Source: Pseudarthrobacter sp. NS4 (lineage in GTDB: Bacteria > Actinomycetota > Actinomycetes > Actinomycetales > Micrococcaceae). Taken from it: a stretch of 64,000 bases of DNA. The notes beneath the pieces were generated by a model. The model saw only the letters and a list, made by a program, of their open reading frames with translations. It was not told the origin of the DNA and made no database searches. A program made the translations under genes and the position numbers. Shown in pieces: positions 1 through 7,116 of this stretch (the stretch's first letter is position 1; each line of letters starts with the position of its first letter). The DNA is taken from assembly GCF_024758005.1 (NCBI RefSeq), contig NZ_CP103288.1, positions 1,550,001-1,614,000 on the forward strand, given 5' to 3'.

Positions 1-337
1 GGGAATCTCCTGGGCCGCGAACATCCGGCCGGACCGGGACGGGACAGGATCCCACCTGTTGATCTATGACATGCAGTTGCCGGTCGATATCGAGATCACC
101 CGCAATAAGTTCCTGGGAGCAAAGGACCACTACGCCTACTGCAGCGGGAACTGGCAGATCCCGGCAGGGGTCAACACCCACCACAATACGATCGCGCTGC
201 ATTCGGGGAGGAAGATCGCGTATCGGAATCCCGAATCGATTGAACAGTACGAAGCCTGGCGCGCCCGTACCGGCAAGGAAAATGGCTCCAAAACTTCCGT
301 ACTGCCGGGACGCCGGCCCCAGCGTTTGACGCCCTGA
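1..337 (+). CDS. Unrecognised protein, C-terminal part only
   Basis: A reading frame is open from base 2 of the window to a TGA at 335-337, giving about 111 residues of a protein whose start lies off the left edge. I do not recognise the family. The visible part is mixed hydrophilic sequence with a stretch rich in aromatic and His residues (HYAYCSGNWQIPAGVNTHHN) and a basic, proline-containing tail, and it has no membrane segment. It converges on the Lrp-family gene, with only 21 bases between the two stops. Codon use is like the neighbours, so it is probably real. Confidence 0.5.
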   Translation, partial: GISWAANIRPDRDGTGSHLLIYDMQLPVDIEITRNKFLGAKDHYAYCSGNWQIPAGVNTHHNTIALHSGRKIAYRNPESIEQYEAWRARTGKENGSKTSVLPGRRPQRLTP

Positions 338-358
338 CGGTCCCAGCCCTGGGGGCGG

Positions 359-832
359 CTAGCTCCGCTGCGGCCCGCGTTCCAGCAGCGGCTGCACGCG
401 GAAGGGGATGAGTTCCCCCATTGCCAGGGCCGTATCCGTCCGTTCGACGCCGTCGCACGCGAGGATCTTTCCGTTGATGCGGAACAAATCTTCGGCGTCC
501 AGCGCCACCACGCGCAGCAGCAGGTCCGCGGATCCGGTAAGGCCGTAGCCCTCCAGGATTTCCGGAATGTCAGCCAACTCCTTCGCCAGCCGGGTCAGCT
601 TCTGCTGCTGGACGTGGACGGAAATGAACGCCATCAGCGGATAACCCAGCGAGGCCGGATTGATGCGCCGCTCAAAGGACAGGAAGACGTGTTTCTTTTC
701 CAGCTGGGACATCCGTGCCTGCACCGTGTTCCGGGACAGGCCAAGCTTTTGGGCGAGCGCCACCACCGTTCTCCGGGGGTCCTGCGCCAAAGCCGAAAGC
801 AGGCGGGTGTCAGTGCCATCCAGAGCTTGCAT
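359..832 (-). CDS. Lrp/AsnC family transcriptional regulator (BkdR-like)
   Basis: A small DNA-binding regulator of the feast/famine family, about 157 residues from the ATG at 832. An N-terminal helix-turn-helix (residues 5-50, DTRLLSALAQDPRRT...LGLSRNTVQARMSQLE) is followed by the alpha/beta ligand-binding and oligomerisation domain (residues 60-150). It is divergent from the branched-chain oxoacid dehydrogenase operon. By analogy with BkdR it probably controls that operon in response to a branched-chain amino acid or oxoacid (inference). In-frame GTG (850) and TTG (841) codons upstream are possible starts, with a GAGGA at suitable distance for the TTG. The ATG gives the usual family N-terminus. 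Confidence 0.85.
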   Translation of the reverse strand: MQALDGTDTRLLSALAQDPRRTVVALAQKLGLSRNTVQARMSQLEKKHVFLSFERRINPASLGYPLMAFISVHVQQQKLTRLAKELADIPEILEGYGLTGSADLLLRVVALDAEDLFRINGKILACDGVERTDTALAMGELIPFRVQPLLERGPQRS

Positions 833-871
833 AATGCGCAACGCTAGCACGGTCCTCAGTCTTCAAACAGA

Positions 872-934
872 GCATTGTGCTCAACGAATGCCATGGTGGT
901 TGTACCTCCTGTGCATTGTGAGTAGGGTCACAAT
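872..934. promoter_or_regulatory. Lrp-type operator pair between the regulator and the bkd operon
   Basis: A perfect inverted repeat, ATTGTG-N8-CACAAT, lies at 915-934. A weaker one, GCATT-N10-AATGC, lies at 872-891. The octamer GCATTGTG is repeated exactly at 872-879 and 913-920, and the two centres are 43 bp (about four helical turns) apart. This is the arrangement expected for cooperative Lrp-family binding, and the adjacent regulator gene is the natural candidate. Binding is inferred. Confidence 0.5.
900..928 (+). promoter_or_regulatory. Predicted promoter of the bkdABC operon
   Basis: TTGTAC (900-905) and TAGGGT (923-928) are separated by exactly 17 bp. The -10 element lies inside the ATTGTG-N8-CACAAT palindrome, so a regulator bound there would occlude or modulate this promoter. 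Confidence 0.45.
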
Positions 935-1026
935 ATCCGGGGCAACGGCGCCCGGGAGGCCTGCGGAATACGGGACCACAAGTTCCAACGCTGCGGGTCA
1001 ACGACGTGAGAAGGTTGCGGGCTATC

Positions 1027-2196
1027 GTGTCTACAGACGAAGCGGGCCAGGGCGGCGCACAGGCCCAGGGGAGCGCCCAAAGTACCCAGGGAACGGCCCA
1101 TGGGCTGGTCCAGCTGATCACTCCTTCCGGGGAACGGGTCAGCCATCCGGAATTCGATTTCTGGGTCAGGGACATCACCGACGAACAGCTGTGCTCGCTG
1201 TTCGAGGATATGAGCGTCATCCGGCGCATCGACGTGGAGGCTACAGCCCTCCAAAGACAGGGTGAGCTTGCCCTGTGGCCCCCGCTGCTCGGCCAGGAGG
1301 CTGCCCAGATCGGATCGGGCCGGTCCCTGCGCCCCGATGACTTTGTCTTCTCCAGCTACCGGGAAAACGGGGTGGCCTACTGCCGGGGCGTGCACCTGAC
1401 AGATCTGGTCCGCGTCTGGCGCGGCAATGCGTCCGCCGGCTGGGATCCCTACACGGTGAATATGGCAACGCCGCAGATCATCATCGGCGCCCAGACGTTG
1501 CACGCCACCGGTTATGCCATGGGCATCCAGAACGACGGCGCCGATTCCGTGGCTGTCACCTATTTCGGCGACGGCGCAACCAGCGAGGGCGACGTCAACG
1601 AGGCCATGGTGTTTGCCGCCAGCTTCCAGGTTCCGGTGGTGTTTTTCTGTACGAACAACCAATGGGCAATCTCCGAGCCGGTACGGCTCCAGTCGCACAT
1701 CCACCTGGCGGACAGGGCCACCGGCTTCGGAATTCCCAGCATGCGCGTGGATGGCAATGATGTCCTTGCCGTGATGGCTGCGACCCGGGTCGCGCTGGAC
1801 CGGGCACGGCGGGGAGGCGGTCCCACTTTCATCGAAGCCGTCAGCTACCGGATGGGTCCGCACACCACAGCTGACGACCCCACCCGCTACCGTGACCCCA
1901 ACGAGCTCGAGGACTGGGCTGCCAAGGACCCCATCAGCAGGGTGGCGGGCCTCCTGGAGCGGAAGGGACTGCTCACCGAAGAGCTGCAGCAACAGGTTAG
2001 GGACAAGGCCGACGCCGTGGCCCGCGAGATGCGCGACGGCTGCACCACCATGGCGGATCCGCAGCCGCTGGACGTATTCAAGCACGTGTACAGCACGCCC
2101 AACTCCTGGCTGGATCGGCAGCAGGACCACTATGCCCGTTACCTGGCCTCCTTCGGTGATCCCGCCGGGGCCACTCTTGAAGAAGGTGCACGCTGA
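1027..2196 (+). CDS. bkdA: Branched-chain 2-oxoacid dehydrogenase E1 component, alpha subunit
   Basis: Thiamine-diphosphate-dependent E1 alpha (about 389 residues) of a 2-oxoacid dehydrogenase complex; it decarboxylates the oxoacid and passes the acyl group to E2. The TPP/Mg motif starts with GDGATSEGD near residue 181 and ends in the NN pair near residue 210. The loop YRMGPHTTADDPTRYR matches the usual E1 alpha phosphorylation-loop region. GTG 1027 is preferred because GAGAAGG lies 12 nt upstream; GTG 1006 is also in frame but has no visible ribosome-binding site. The stop overlaps the next start (TGATG). Branched-chain rather than pyruvate specificity is inferred from the adjacent leucine-breakdown operon and the same association in M. 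tuberculosis (Rv2497c-Rv2495c). Confidence 0.88.
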   Translation: MSTDEAGQGGAQAQGSAQSTQGTAHGLVQLITPSGERVSHPEFDFWVRDITDEQLCSLFEDMSVIRRIDVEATALQRQGELALWPPLLGQEAAQIGSGRSLRPDDFVFSSYRENGVAYCRGVHLTDLVRVWRGNASAGWDPYTVNMATPQIIIGAQTLHATGYAMGIQNDGADSVAVTYFGDGATSEGDVNEAMVFAASFQVPVVFFCTNNQWAISEPVRLQSHIHLADRATGFGIPSMRVDGNDVLAVMAATRVALDRARRGGGPTFIEAVSYRMGPHTTADDPTRYRDPNELEDWAAKDPISRVAGLLERKGLLTEELQQQVRDKADAVAREMRDGCTTMADPQPLDVFKHVYSTPNSWLDRQQDHYARYLASFGDPAGATLEEGAR

Positions 2197-3206
2197 TGAC
2201 CCAGATGACCTTTGCCCGTGCCATTAATGCGGGCCTGCGAAAGTCCCTCGAGAACGATCCCAAGGTGGTCCTCCTGGGTGAGGACATTGGGATGCTCGGG
2301 GGCGTGTTCCGGGTGACTGACGGGTTGCAGAAAGACTTCGGAACACACCGGGTTGTGGACACGCCGCTTGCCGAGTCCGCCATCGTGGGGACCGCCGTCG
2401 GCCTCGCCTACCGGGGCTACCGCCCGGTGGTGGAAATCCAGTTTGACGGCTTTGTCTACCCCGCGTTCGACCAGATCGTCAGCCAGGTGGCCAAGCTGCA
2501 CTACCGCACCCGCGGAGCGGTGAAGATGCCCATTACCATCAGGGTTCCGTTCGGCGGTGGCATCGGTTCACCCGAGCACCATTCCGAATCACCGGAAGCG
2601 TACTTCACCCACACCTCCGGCCTGCGGGTGGTCACCGTTTCCAACCCGCAGGACGCCTACACCGTGATCCAGCAGGCCGTCTCCTGCGACGACCCCGTCA
2701 TCTACTTCGAACCCAAGCGCCGGTATCACGACAAAGCCGACGTGGACGAGACCGCCGACGCTCGAACGGCCGTTTCCATGGAGCAGGCCCGGGTCCTCAC
2801 AGAGGGTACCGATGTCACCCTGGTTGCCTACGGCCCGCTCGTAAAGACTGCCCTGGATGCCGCTGCCGCTGCCGCAGATGAGGGAATCTCCATCCAGGTC
2901 ATCGACCTGTGCTCACTGGCGCCCGTGGATTACGACACTGTTGTGGCATCGGTCCGGCGCACCGGCCGCCTGGTAGTCACCCATGAAGCCGGCCAGTCAG
3001 GCGGCCTGGGCGCGGAGGTGGCAGCCAGCATCACGGAGCGGTGCTTCTACTACCTGGAGGCAGCGCCCGTCCGGGTCACCGGCTTCGACATCCCGTATCC
3101 CTACTCAAAACTGGAAATGCACCACCTGCCGGGCCTGGACCGCATTCTCGATGGCGTGGACCGTACCCTGGGCCGGCCCAACTCCCTCAGCGGGCTGGAA
3201 GGATGA
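2196..3206 (+). CDS. bkdB: Branched-chain 2-oxoacid dehydrogenase E1 component, beta subunit
   Basis: E1 beta partner (336 residues, normal length) that completes the E1 alpha2-beta2 heterotetramer. Typical features are the early GEDIGMLGGVFRVTDGL segment, the DTPLAESAIVGTAVGLA region at the TPP site and the C-terminal transketolase domain (VVTHEAGQSGGLGAEVA). It is translationally coupled on both sides: its ATG overlaps the E1 alpha stop by one base, and its own stop overlaps the E2 start. Confidence 0.9.
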   Translation: MTQMTFARAINAGLRKSLENDPKVVLLGEDIGMLGGVFRVTDGLQKDFGTHRVVDTPLAESAIVGTAVGLAYRGYRPVVEIQFDGFVYPAFDQIVSQVAKLHYRTRGAVKMPITIRVPFGGGIGSPEHHSESPEAYFTHTSGLRVVTVSNPQDAYTVIQQAVSCDDPVIYFEPKRRYHDKADVDETADARTAVSMEQARVLTEGTDVTLVAYGPLVKTALDAAAAAADEGISIQVIDLCSLAPVDYDTVVASVRRTGRLVVTHEAGQSGGLGAEVAASITERCFYYLEAAPVRVTGFDIPYPYSKLEMHHLPGLDRILDGVDRTLGRPNSLSGLEG

Positions 3207-4645
3207 GCGCTACCATGATCAAGGAATTCCGGCTCCCGGACCTGGGCGAAGGGCTCACCGAGTCAGAGATTCTCAGCTGGAAGGTGGGAGTGGGTGACAC
3301 CGTCAGCCTGAACCAGGTCATCGCCGAGGTCGAAACTGCCAAGGCAGTGGTGGAACTTCCCTCGCCGTTCGCCGGGGTCATCAAGGAACTTCACGAACAG
3401 CCCGGCACCATCGTGGAAGTGGGCAAGCCGATCGTGTCCTTCGAGGTGGCGGACGACGCCGGGACGTCGCCTTCGGTGCCCGCGGACACTTCCGGCGGGG
3501 CCGGGGCAACGGTGAGGGAGGCCCCAAAAAGGGAACCCAACCTTGTGGGGTACGGCGCCGTCGTCGAAAGCTCCGGGCGTCCGGCACGCCGTCCGCGCGC
3601 CTTGGCGGGGGAGCGTGTCCAAACCAAGCCGGCCGAAGCCGCCCCGGTGGTTGAGTCTCTCGAAACCAAGCCTCTCGAAACCAAGCCTGTCGACACCGGG
3701 TCCGTTGAAACCGCGTCCCTGGAAACTAAGCCTGTCGAAACCCTGTCCGGCGAGCGCCCGCGCTCCACACCGCCGGTGCGCAAGCTGGCCAAGGACCTGG
3801 GGGTGGACCTGGCCGAAGTTGCGGGTACCGGCCCGTCCGGACTCATCACCCGCGAGGACGTGCAGGCCTACCTTCGCGGCACGCCGGCGGAAGCCGCGGC
3901 TGCCCGCCAGCCGGCCCCGGACGTACCGGGGGCCCGGACGGGGGAGCGGGAAACCCGGACCCCCGTAAAGGGTGTCCGCAAATTCACGGCCGCCGCGATG
4001 GTGCAAAGTGCTTTCACCGCACCTCATGTCACAGAGTTCCTCACCATCGATGTCACTCCCGCAATGGAACTCCTTGCCAGGCTCAAGGGCAGCAGGGAAT
4101 TTGCAGCGTTGAAGCTGACGCCGCTGACCCTCGCAGCGAAGGCGGTACTCATCGCCCTGCGCCGCAATCCAGCCCTGAACTCCCGCTGGGACGAAACCAA
4201 CCAGGAGATCATTACCTTCAACTATGTGAACCTGGGGATCGCGGCGGCCACGCCGCGCGGTCTCACCGTCCCCAATATCAAGGACGCCGATTCGCTGACC
4301 CTGCAGCAGCTCGCCGAAGCGCTGGCGGCTCTGGCCGAAACTGCCCGCGCGGGAAAGACCACGCCGGCCGACCTGTCCGGGGGGACCATCTCCGTCACGA
4401 ACATCGGCGTTTTCGGCATCGACGCAGGCACGCCGATCCTCAACCCGGGGGAGGCCGCCATCCTGGCCATGGGCGCCGTGCGGACCATGCCGTGGGAGTA
4501 CCGCGGCGAGGTAGCCCTCCGGCAGGTCATGACCCTGAGCCTGTCCTTCGACCACCGGCTGGTGGACGGTGAACAGGGCTCGCGGTTCCTTGCCGACGTC
4601 GGGGCCATCCTGGCCGACCCAGGCATGGTCCTGACCATGGTCTAG
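3203..4645 (+). CDS. bkdC: Dihydrolipoamide acyltransferase, E2 component of the branched-chain oxoacid dehydrogenase
   Basis: E2 core enzyme of 480 residues. It has one lipoyl domain (residues 5-80, lipoyl lysine 47 in VETAKAVVE), a long Ala/Pro/Thr linker, a peripheral-subunit-binding domain (about 192-228, VRKLAKDLGVDLAEVAGTG) and a catalytic domain from about 262 with the acyltransferase motif DHRLVDG at about 450. ATG 3203 overlaps the E1 beta stop. The linker is unusual: residues 152-181 are six five-residue repeats of the type (S/P)(L/V)ET(K/x), encoded by a 15-bp tandem DNA repeat. No E3 gene is in the window, so the lipoamide dehydrogenase must be shared. The TAG stop lies in a CTAG that also ends the convergent tetR gene. 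Confidence 0.9.
   Translation: MSATMIKEFRLPDLGEGLTESEILSWKVGVGDTVSLNQVIAEVETAKAVVELPSPFAGVIKELHEQPGTIVEVGKPIVSFEVADDAGTSPSVPADTSGGAGATVREAPKREPNLVGYGAVVESSGRPARRPRALAGERVQTKPAEAAPVVESLETKPLETKPVDTGSVETASLETKPVETLSGERPRSTPPVRKLAKDLGVDLAEVAGTGPSGLITREDVQAYLRGTPAEAAAARQPAPDVPGARTGERETRTPVKGVRKFTAAAMVQSAFTAPHVTEFLTIDVTPAMELLARLKGSREFAALKLTPLTLAAKAVLIALRRNPALNSRWDETNQEIITFNYVNLGIAAATPRGLTVPNIKDADSLTLQQLAEALAALAETARAGKTTPADLSGGTISVTNIGVFGIDAGTPILNPGEAAILAMGAVRTMPWEYRGEVALRQVMTLSLSFDHRLVDGEQGSRFLADVGAILADPGMVLTMV
3656..3745 (+). repeat. Six 15-bp tandem repeats coding the E2 linker
   Basis: Units begin at 3656, 3671, 3686, 3701, 3716 and 3731 and vary around TCTCTCGAAACCAAG. Being a multiple of three, they add the pentapeptide (S/P)(L/V)ETK to the flexible linker. 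The core resembles a short dispersed motif (GGTTGAG...TCGAAACC) that I recall as common between genes of Micrococcales. Confidence 0.8.
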
Positions 4646-5358
4646 CGGGAGGACTCCGAAGGCGGAACCGCCGACGGGTTGCCTGCGGTGAGGGCCGCCA
4701 GTGCCATCCCCTCAAGCAGCGGACGTGCAGCCGCGGCCGCGATCCTGCGGCCGTGGCTGCGCACCGAGTGGGGTGTGGAATTGATAAGGCCAAAGGTGGC
4801 GTGGGCGCGCATCCGGAGCTCTGAAGAGTCAGTCCCCGGGTGGATCCTGGCGAGGACGTCCACCCACACCTCCACGTAGCTGCGCTGGAGGGCACGTACC
4901 TCGGACTGGTCCTGCTCAGAGAGGTTGCTGAAATCCCGGTCCTGGACCCGGATTACATCCGGCTTTCCCAGGGCAAAGTCCACCTGGAACTCCACCAGCC
5001 GCCGCAGGGCGGCCAGCGGGTCGGGATTGTTCTCCACCACATGCCGGCCGCCCTCCAGCAGCTCCCGGCTGACTGTCACCAGCAGATCCGCCAGGACCGC
5101 CTGCTTGCCCGGAAAATGCCGGTATACGGCCGGGCCGCTGACCCCTGCAGCTGCCCCGAGGTCCTCCAGCGACACCCGGTTGAAACCGTCCGCCGCAAAC
5201 AGCGAAGCGGCAGCGGTCAGCAGCGCCTGGCGCCGGTTCTCCTTGGCCCTGCTGCGCTGGGTTGTACTGCCCTGCTGTGTTGTACTGCCGGGCCGGGTTG
5301 TGTTGCCCTTCTGGGCAGGGCTGCGCTCGCTGGTCTGCGTGGCGTCGGTGCTGGGCAC
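4642..5358 (-). CDS. TetR/AcrR family repressor of the leucine-catabolism operon (BkaR-like)
   Basis: A 238-residue TetR-type regulator. The helix-turn-helix lies around residues 44-90 ([23 protein letters not shown] followed by [17 protein letters not shown]), with an all-helical ligand-binding domain after it. Start GTG 5358 follows GAGGAGGAAAT, a clear ribosome-binding site. The gene diverges from the carboxylase operon and sits beside two copies of a TetR-like palindrome. The position matches the TetR repressor (Rv2506, BkaR) of the equivalent mycobacterial cluster, so control of that operon is a good inference. The first 40 residues are low-complexity and include short Gly-Ser-Thr-Thr-Gln repeats not typical of the family. 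Confidence 0.85.
   Translation of the reverse strand: MPSTDATQTSERSPAQKGNTTRPGSTTQQGSTTQRSRAKENRRQALLTAAASLFAADGFNRVSLEDLGAAAGVSGPAVYRHFPGKQAVLADLLVTVSRELLEGGRHVVENNPDPLAALRRLVEFQVDFALGKPDVIRVQDRDFSNLSEQDQSEVRALQRSYVEVWVDVLARIHPGTDSSELRMRAHATFGLINSTPHSVRSHGRRIAAAAARPLLEGMALAALTAGNPSAVPPSESSR
5261..5314 (-). repeat. Three 18-bp tandem repeats in the 5' end of the tetR gene
   Basis: On the plus strand each unit begins GTTGTACTGCC or GTTGTGTTGCC (starts 5261, 5279, 5297). They encode the repeated (P/Q)GSTTQ-like N-terminal tail and are in frame, so repeat number could change without breaking the gene. Confidence 0.65.
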
Positions 5359-5379
5359 ATTTCCTCCTCGGACCCGCAG

Positions 5380-5408
5380 ATTCTAGCAAGACGCCTGTGG
5401 GTTGGACA
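5380..5408 (-). promoter_or_regulatory. Predicted tetR promoter
   Basis: On the minus strand TGTCCA (5403-5408) and TAGAAT (5380-5385) are 17 bp apart, followed by the GAGGAGG ribosome-binding site. The -35 end is six bases from the first operator copy, which suggests autoregulation. Confidence 0.35.
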
Positions 5409-5413
5409 TCACA

Positions 5414-5455
5414 GTTAATAGAGACTAACCTGAATTTCAGTTATTGGGCACTAAC
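5414..5455. promoter_or_regulatory. Duplicated TetR-type operator, GTTA-N8-TAAC
   Basis: Two 16-bp imperfect palindromes, GTTAATAGAGACTAAC (5414-5429) and GTTATTGGGCACTAAC (5440-5455), share the half-site GTTAGT and lie 26 bp centre to centre in the divergent promoter region of the tetR gene and the carboxylase operon. TetR proteins commonly bind such paired 16-bp palindromes. The repressor next door is the obvious ligand, but binding is inferred. Confidence 0.65.
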
Positions 5456-5501
5456 CGAGTTGGCCTTGGCCGGCCAGGATTACAAAGGAACGGACCCGTC
5501 G

Positions 5502-7109
5502 ATGGAGACCCTAGCCAGCCTGCTGGACCCAGCCAGTGAGGCGTTCGGTGCAAACCGCGAAGCGCAGCTCCAGCTGGCCGGGGAGCTGCGGAAAAGGCTT
5601 GCTGACGCGGCGCTGGGAGGTCCCCAAAAGTCCCGGGAACGCCACGTTGCACGGGGAAAACTCCTGCCCCGGGAACGCATCGACCAGCTGCTGGATGACG
5701 GCAGCCCGTTCCTGGAAATTGCCCCCCTCGCCGCCACCGGCATGTATAACGACGAGGCGCCCGGTGCCGGCGTCATTGCCGGTGTAGGACTGGTGCACGG
5801 CCGCCAGGTGCTGGTCATTTCCAACGACGCCACGGTCAAGGGCGGTACCTACTACCCAATGACTGTGAAGAAGCACCTTCGGGCCCAGGAGGTCGCCCTC
5901 GAAAACCGGCTCCCGTGCGTCTACCTGGTTGACTCAGGCGGAGCATTCCTGCCGAAGCAGGACGAGGTGTTTCCGGACAAGGACCACTTTGGCCGCATCT
6001 TCTACAACCAGGCACGCCTCTCAGCGGCAAAGATCCCGCAGATCGCCGCGGTGATGGGCTCCTGCACTGCCGGCGGCGCGTACGTTCCCGCCATGAGCGA
6101 TGAAACCGTCATCGTCCGCAACCAGGGCACGATCTTCCTGGGCGGTCCGCCGCTGGTGAAGGCAGCAATCGGTGAGATTGTCACCGCAGAGGAGCTCGGC
6201 GGCGGGGAAATCCATTCGCGGATCTCCGGCGTGACCGACCACCTGGCCGAAAACGACGAGCACGCGCTGCAAATCATCCGCGACATCGTGGCTACGCTGC
6301 CGCCTCCGGCCCCGCCCGCCTGGCAGGTGGAAGCCGCAATCGGCCCCGCCGCCGACCCCGAGGAGCTGTACGGTGCTGTGCCCACTGACGTGAACGCACC
6401 CTACGACGTCCATGAAGTCATCGCCAGGCTGGTAGACGGCAGCAAATTCCACGAGTTCAAAAAGGACTACGGCGCCACGCTGGTCACGGGATTCGCCCGC
6501 CTGCATGGGCACCCCGTGGGCATCGTCGCCAACAACGGCGTACTGTTCAGCGAGTCTTCCCTCAAGGGCGCACATTTCATCGAACTCTGTGACCAGAGGG
6601 GTATCCCCCTGGTCTTCCTGCAGAACATCTCCGGGTTCATGGTGGGCAGGGACGCCGAGCAGGGCGGCATCGCCAAGAACGGGGCAAAGATGGTCACGGC
6701 CGTGGCCACGGCCCGGGTACCCAAGCTGACGGTGGTCATCGGGGGCTCCTTTGGGGCCGGCAACTACTCAATGTGCGGCCGCGCGTATTCGCCGCGCTTC
6801 CTCTGGATGTGGCCCGCAGCCCGGATCTCCGTGATGGGCGGCAACCAGGCTGCCAGCGTGCTGGCCACGGTCAAGCGGGACCAGTATGAAGCGGCAGGCG
6901 AAGAGTGGACAGCCCAGGCAGAGGAAGAGTTCAAAGCGCCCATCCGCCGGCAGTACGAGGACCAGGGCAGCCCCTACTACTCCACGGCCCGCCTCTGGGA
7001 TGACGGCGTGATCGACCCCGCGGACACCCGCACCGTCCTGGGCCTCGCCCTGGACGTCGTCTCCCGCACCCCCTTGCCGGAAACCTCTTTCGGCCTCTTC
7101 CGGATGTGA
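5502..7109 (+). CDS. accD1: Methylcrotonyl-CoA carboxylase beta (carboxyltransferase) subunit
   Basis: A 535-residue biotin-dependent carboxyltransferase. It has the N-terminal and C-terminal crotonase-like halves of acyl-CoA carboxylase beta subunits, and the MCC-type segment [17 protein letters not shown] with [15 protein letters not shown]. The length and these motifs fit 3-methylcrotonyl-CoA carboxylase better than propionyl-CoA carboxylase. ATG 5502 has AAAGGA 12 nt upstream. It is the first gene of the leucine operon, which runs to 13498 with short gaps or overlaps, and it is probably repressed through the two upstream palindromes. Confidence 0.88.
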   Translation: METLASLLDPASEAFGANREAQLQLAGELRKRLADAALGGPQKSRERHVARGKLLPRERIDQLLDDGSPFLEIAPLAATGMYNDEAPGAGVIAGVGLVHGRQVLVISNDATVKGGTYYPMTVKKHLRAQEVALENRLPCVYLVDSGGAFLPKQDEVFPDKDHFGRIFYNQARLSAAKIPQIAAVMGSCTAGGAYVPAMSDETVIVRNQGTIFLGGPPLVKAAIGEIVTAEELGGGEIHSRISGVTDHLAENDEHALQIIRDIVATLPPPAPPAWQVEAAIGPAADPEELYGAVPTDVNAPYDVHEVIARLVDGSKFHEFKKDYGATLVTGFARLHGHPVGIVANNGVLFSESSLKGAHFIELCDQRGIPLVFLQNISGFMVGRDAEQGGIAKNGAKMVTAVATARVPKLTVVIGGSFGAGNYSMCGRAYSPRFLWMWPAARISVMGGNQAASVLATVKRDQYEAAGEEWTAQAEEEFKAPIRRQYEDQGSPYYSTARLWDDGVIDPADTRTVLGLALDVVSRTPLPETSFGLFRM

Positions 7110-7116
7110 GCCAGCC

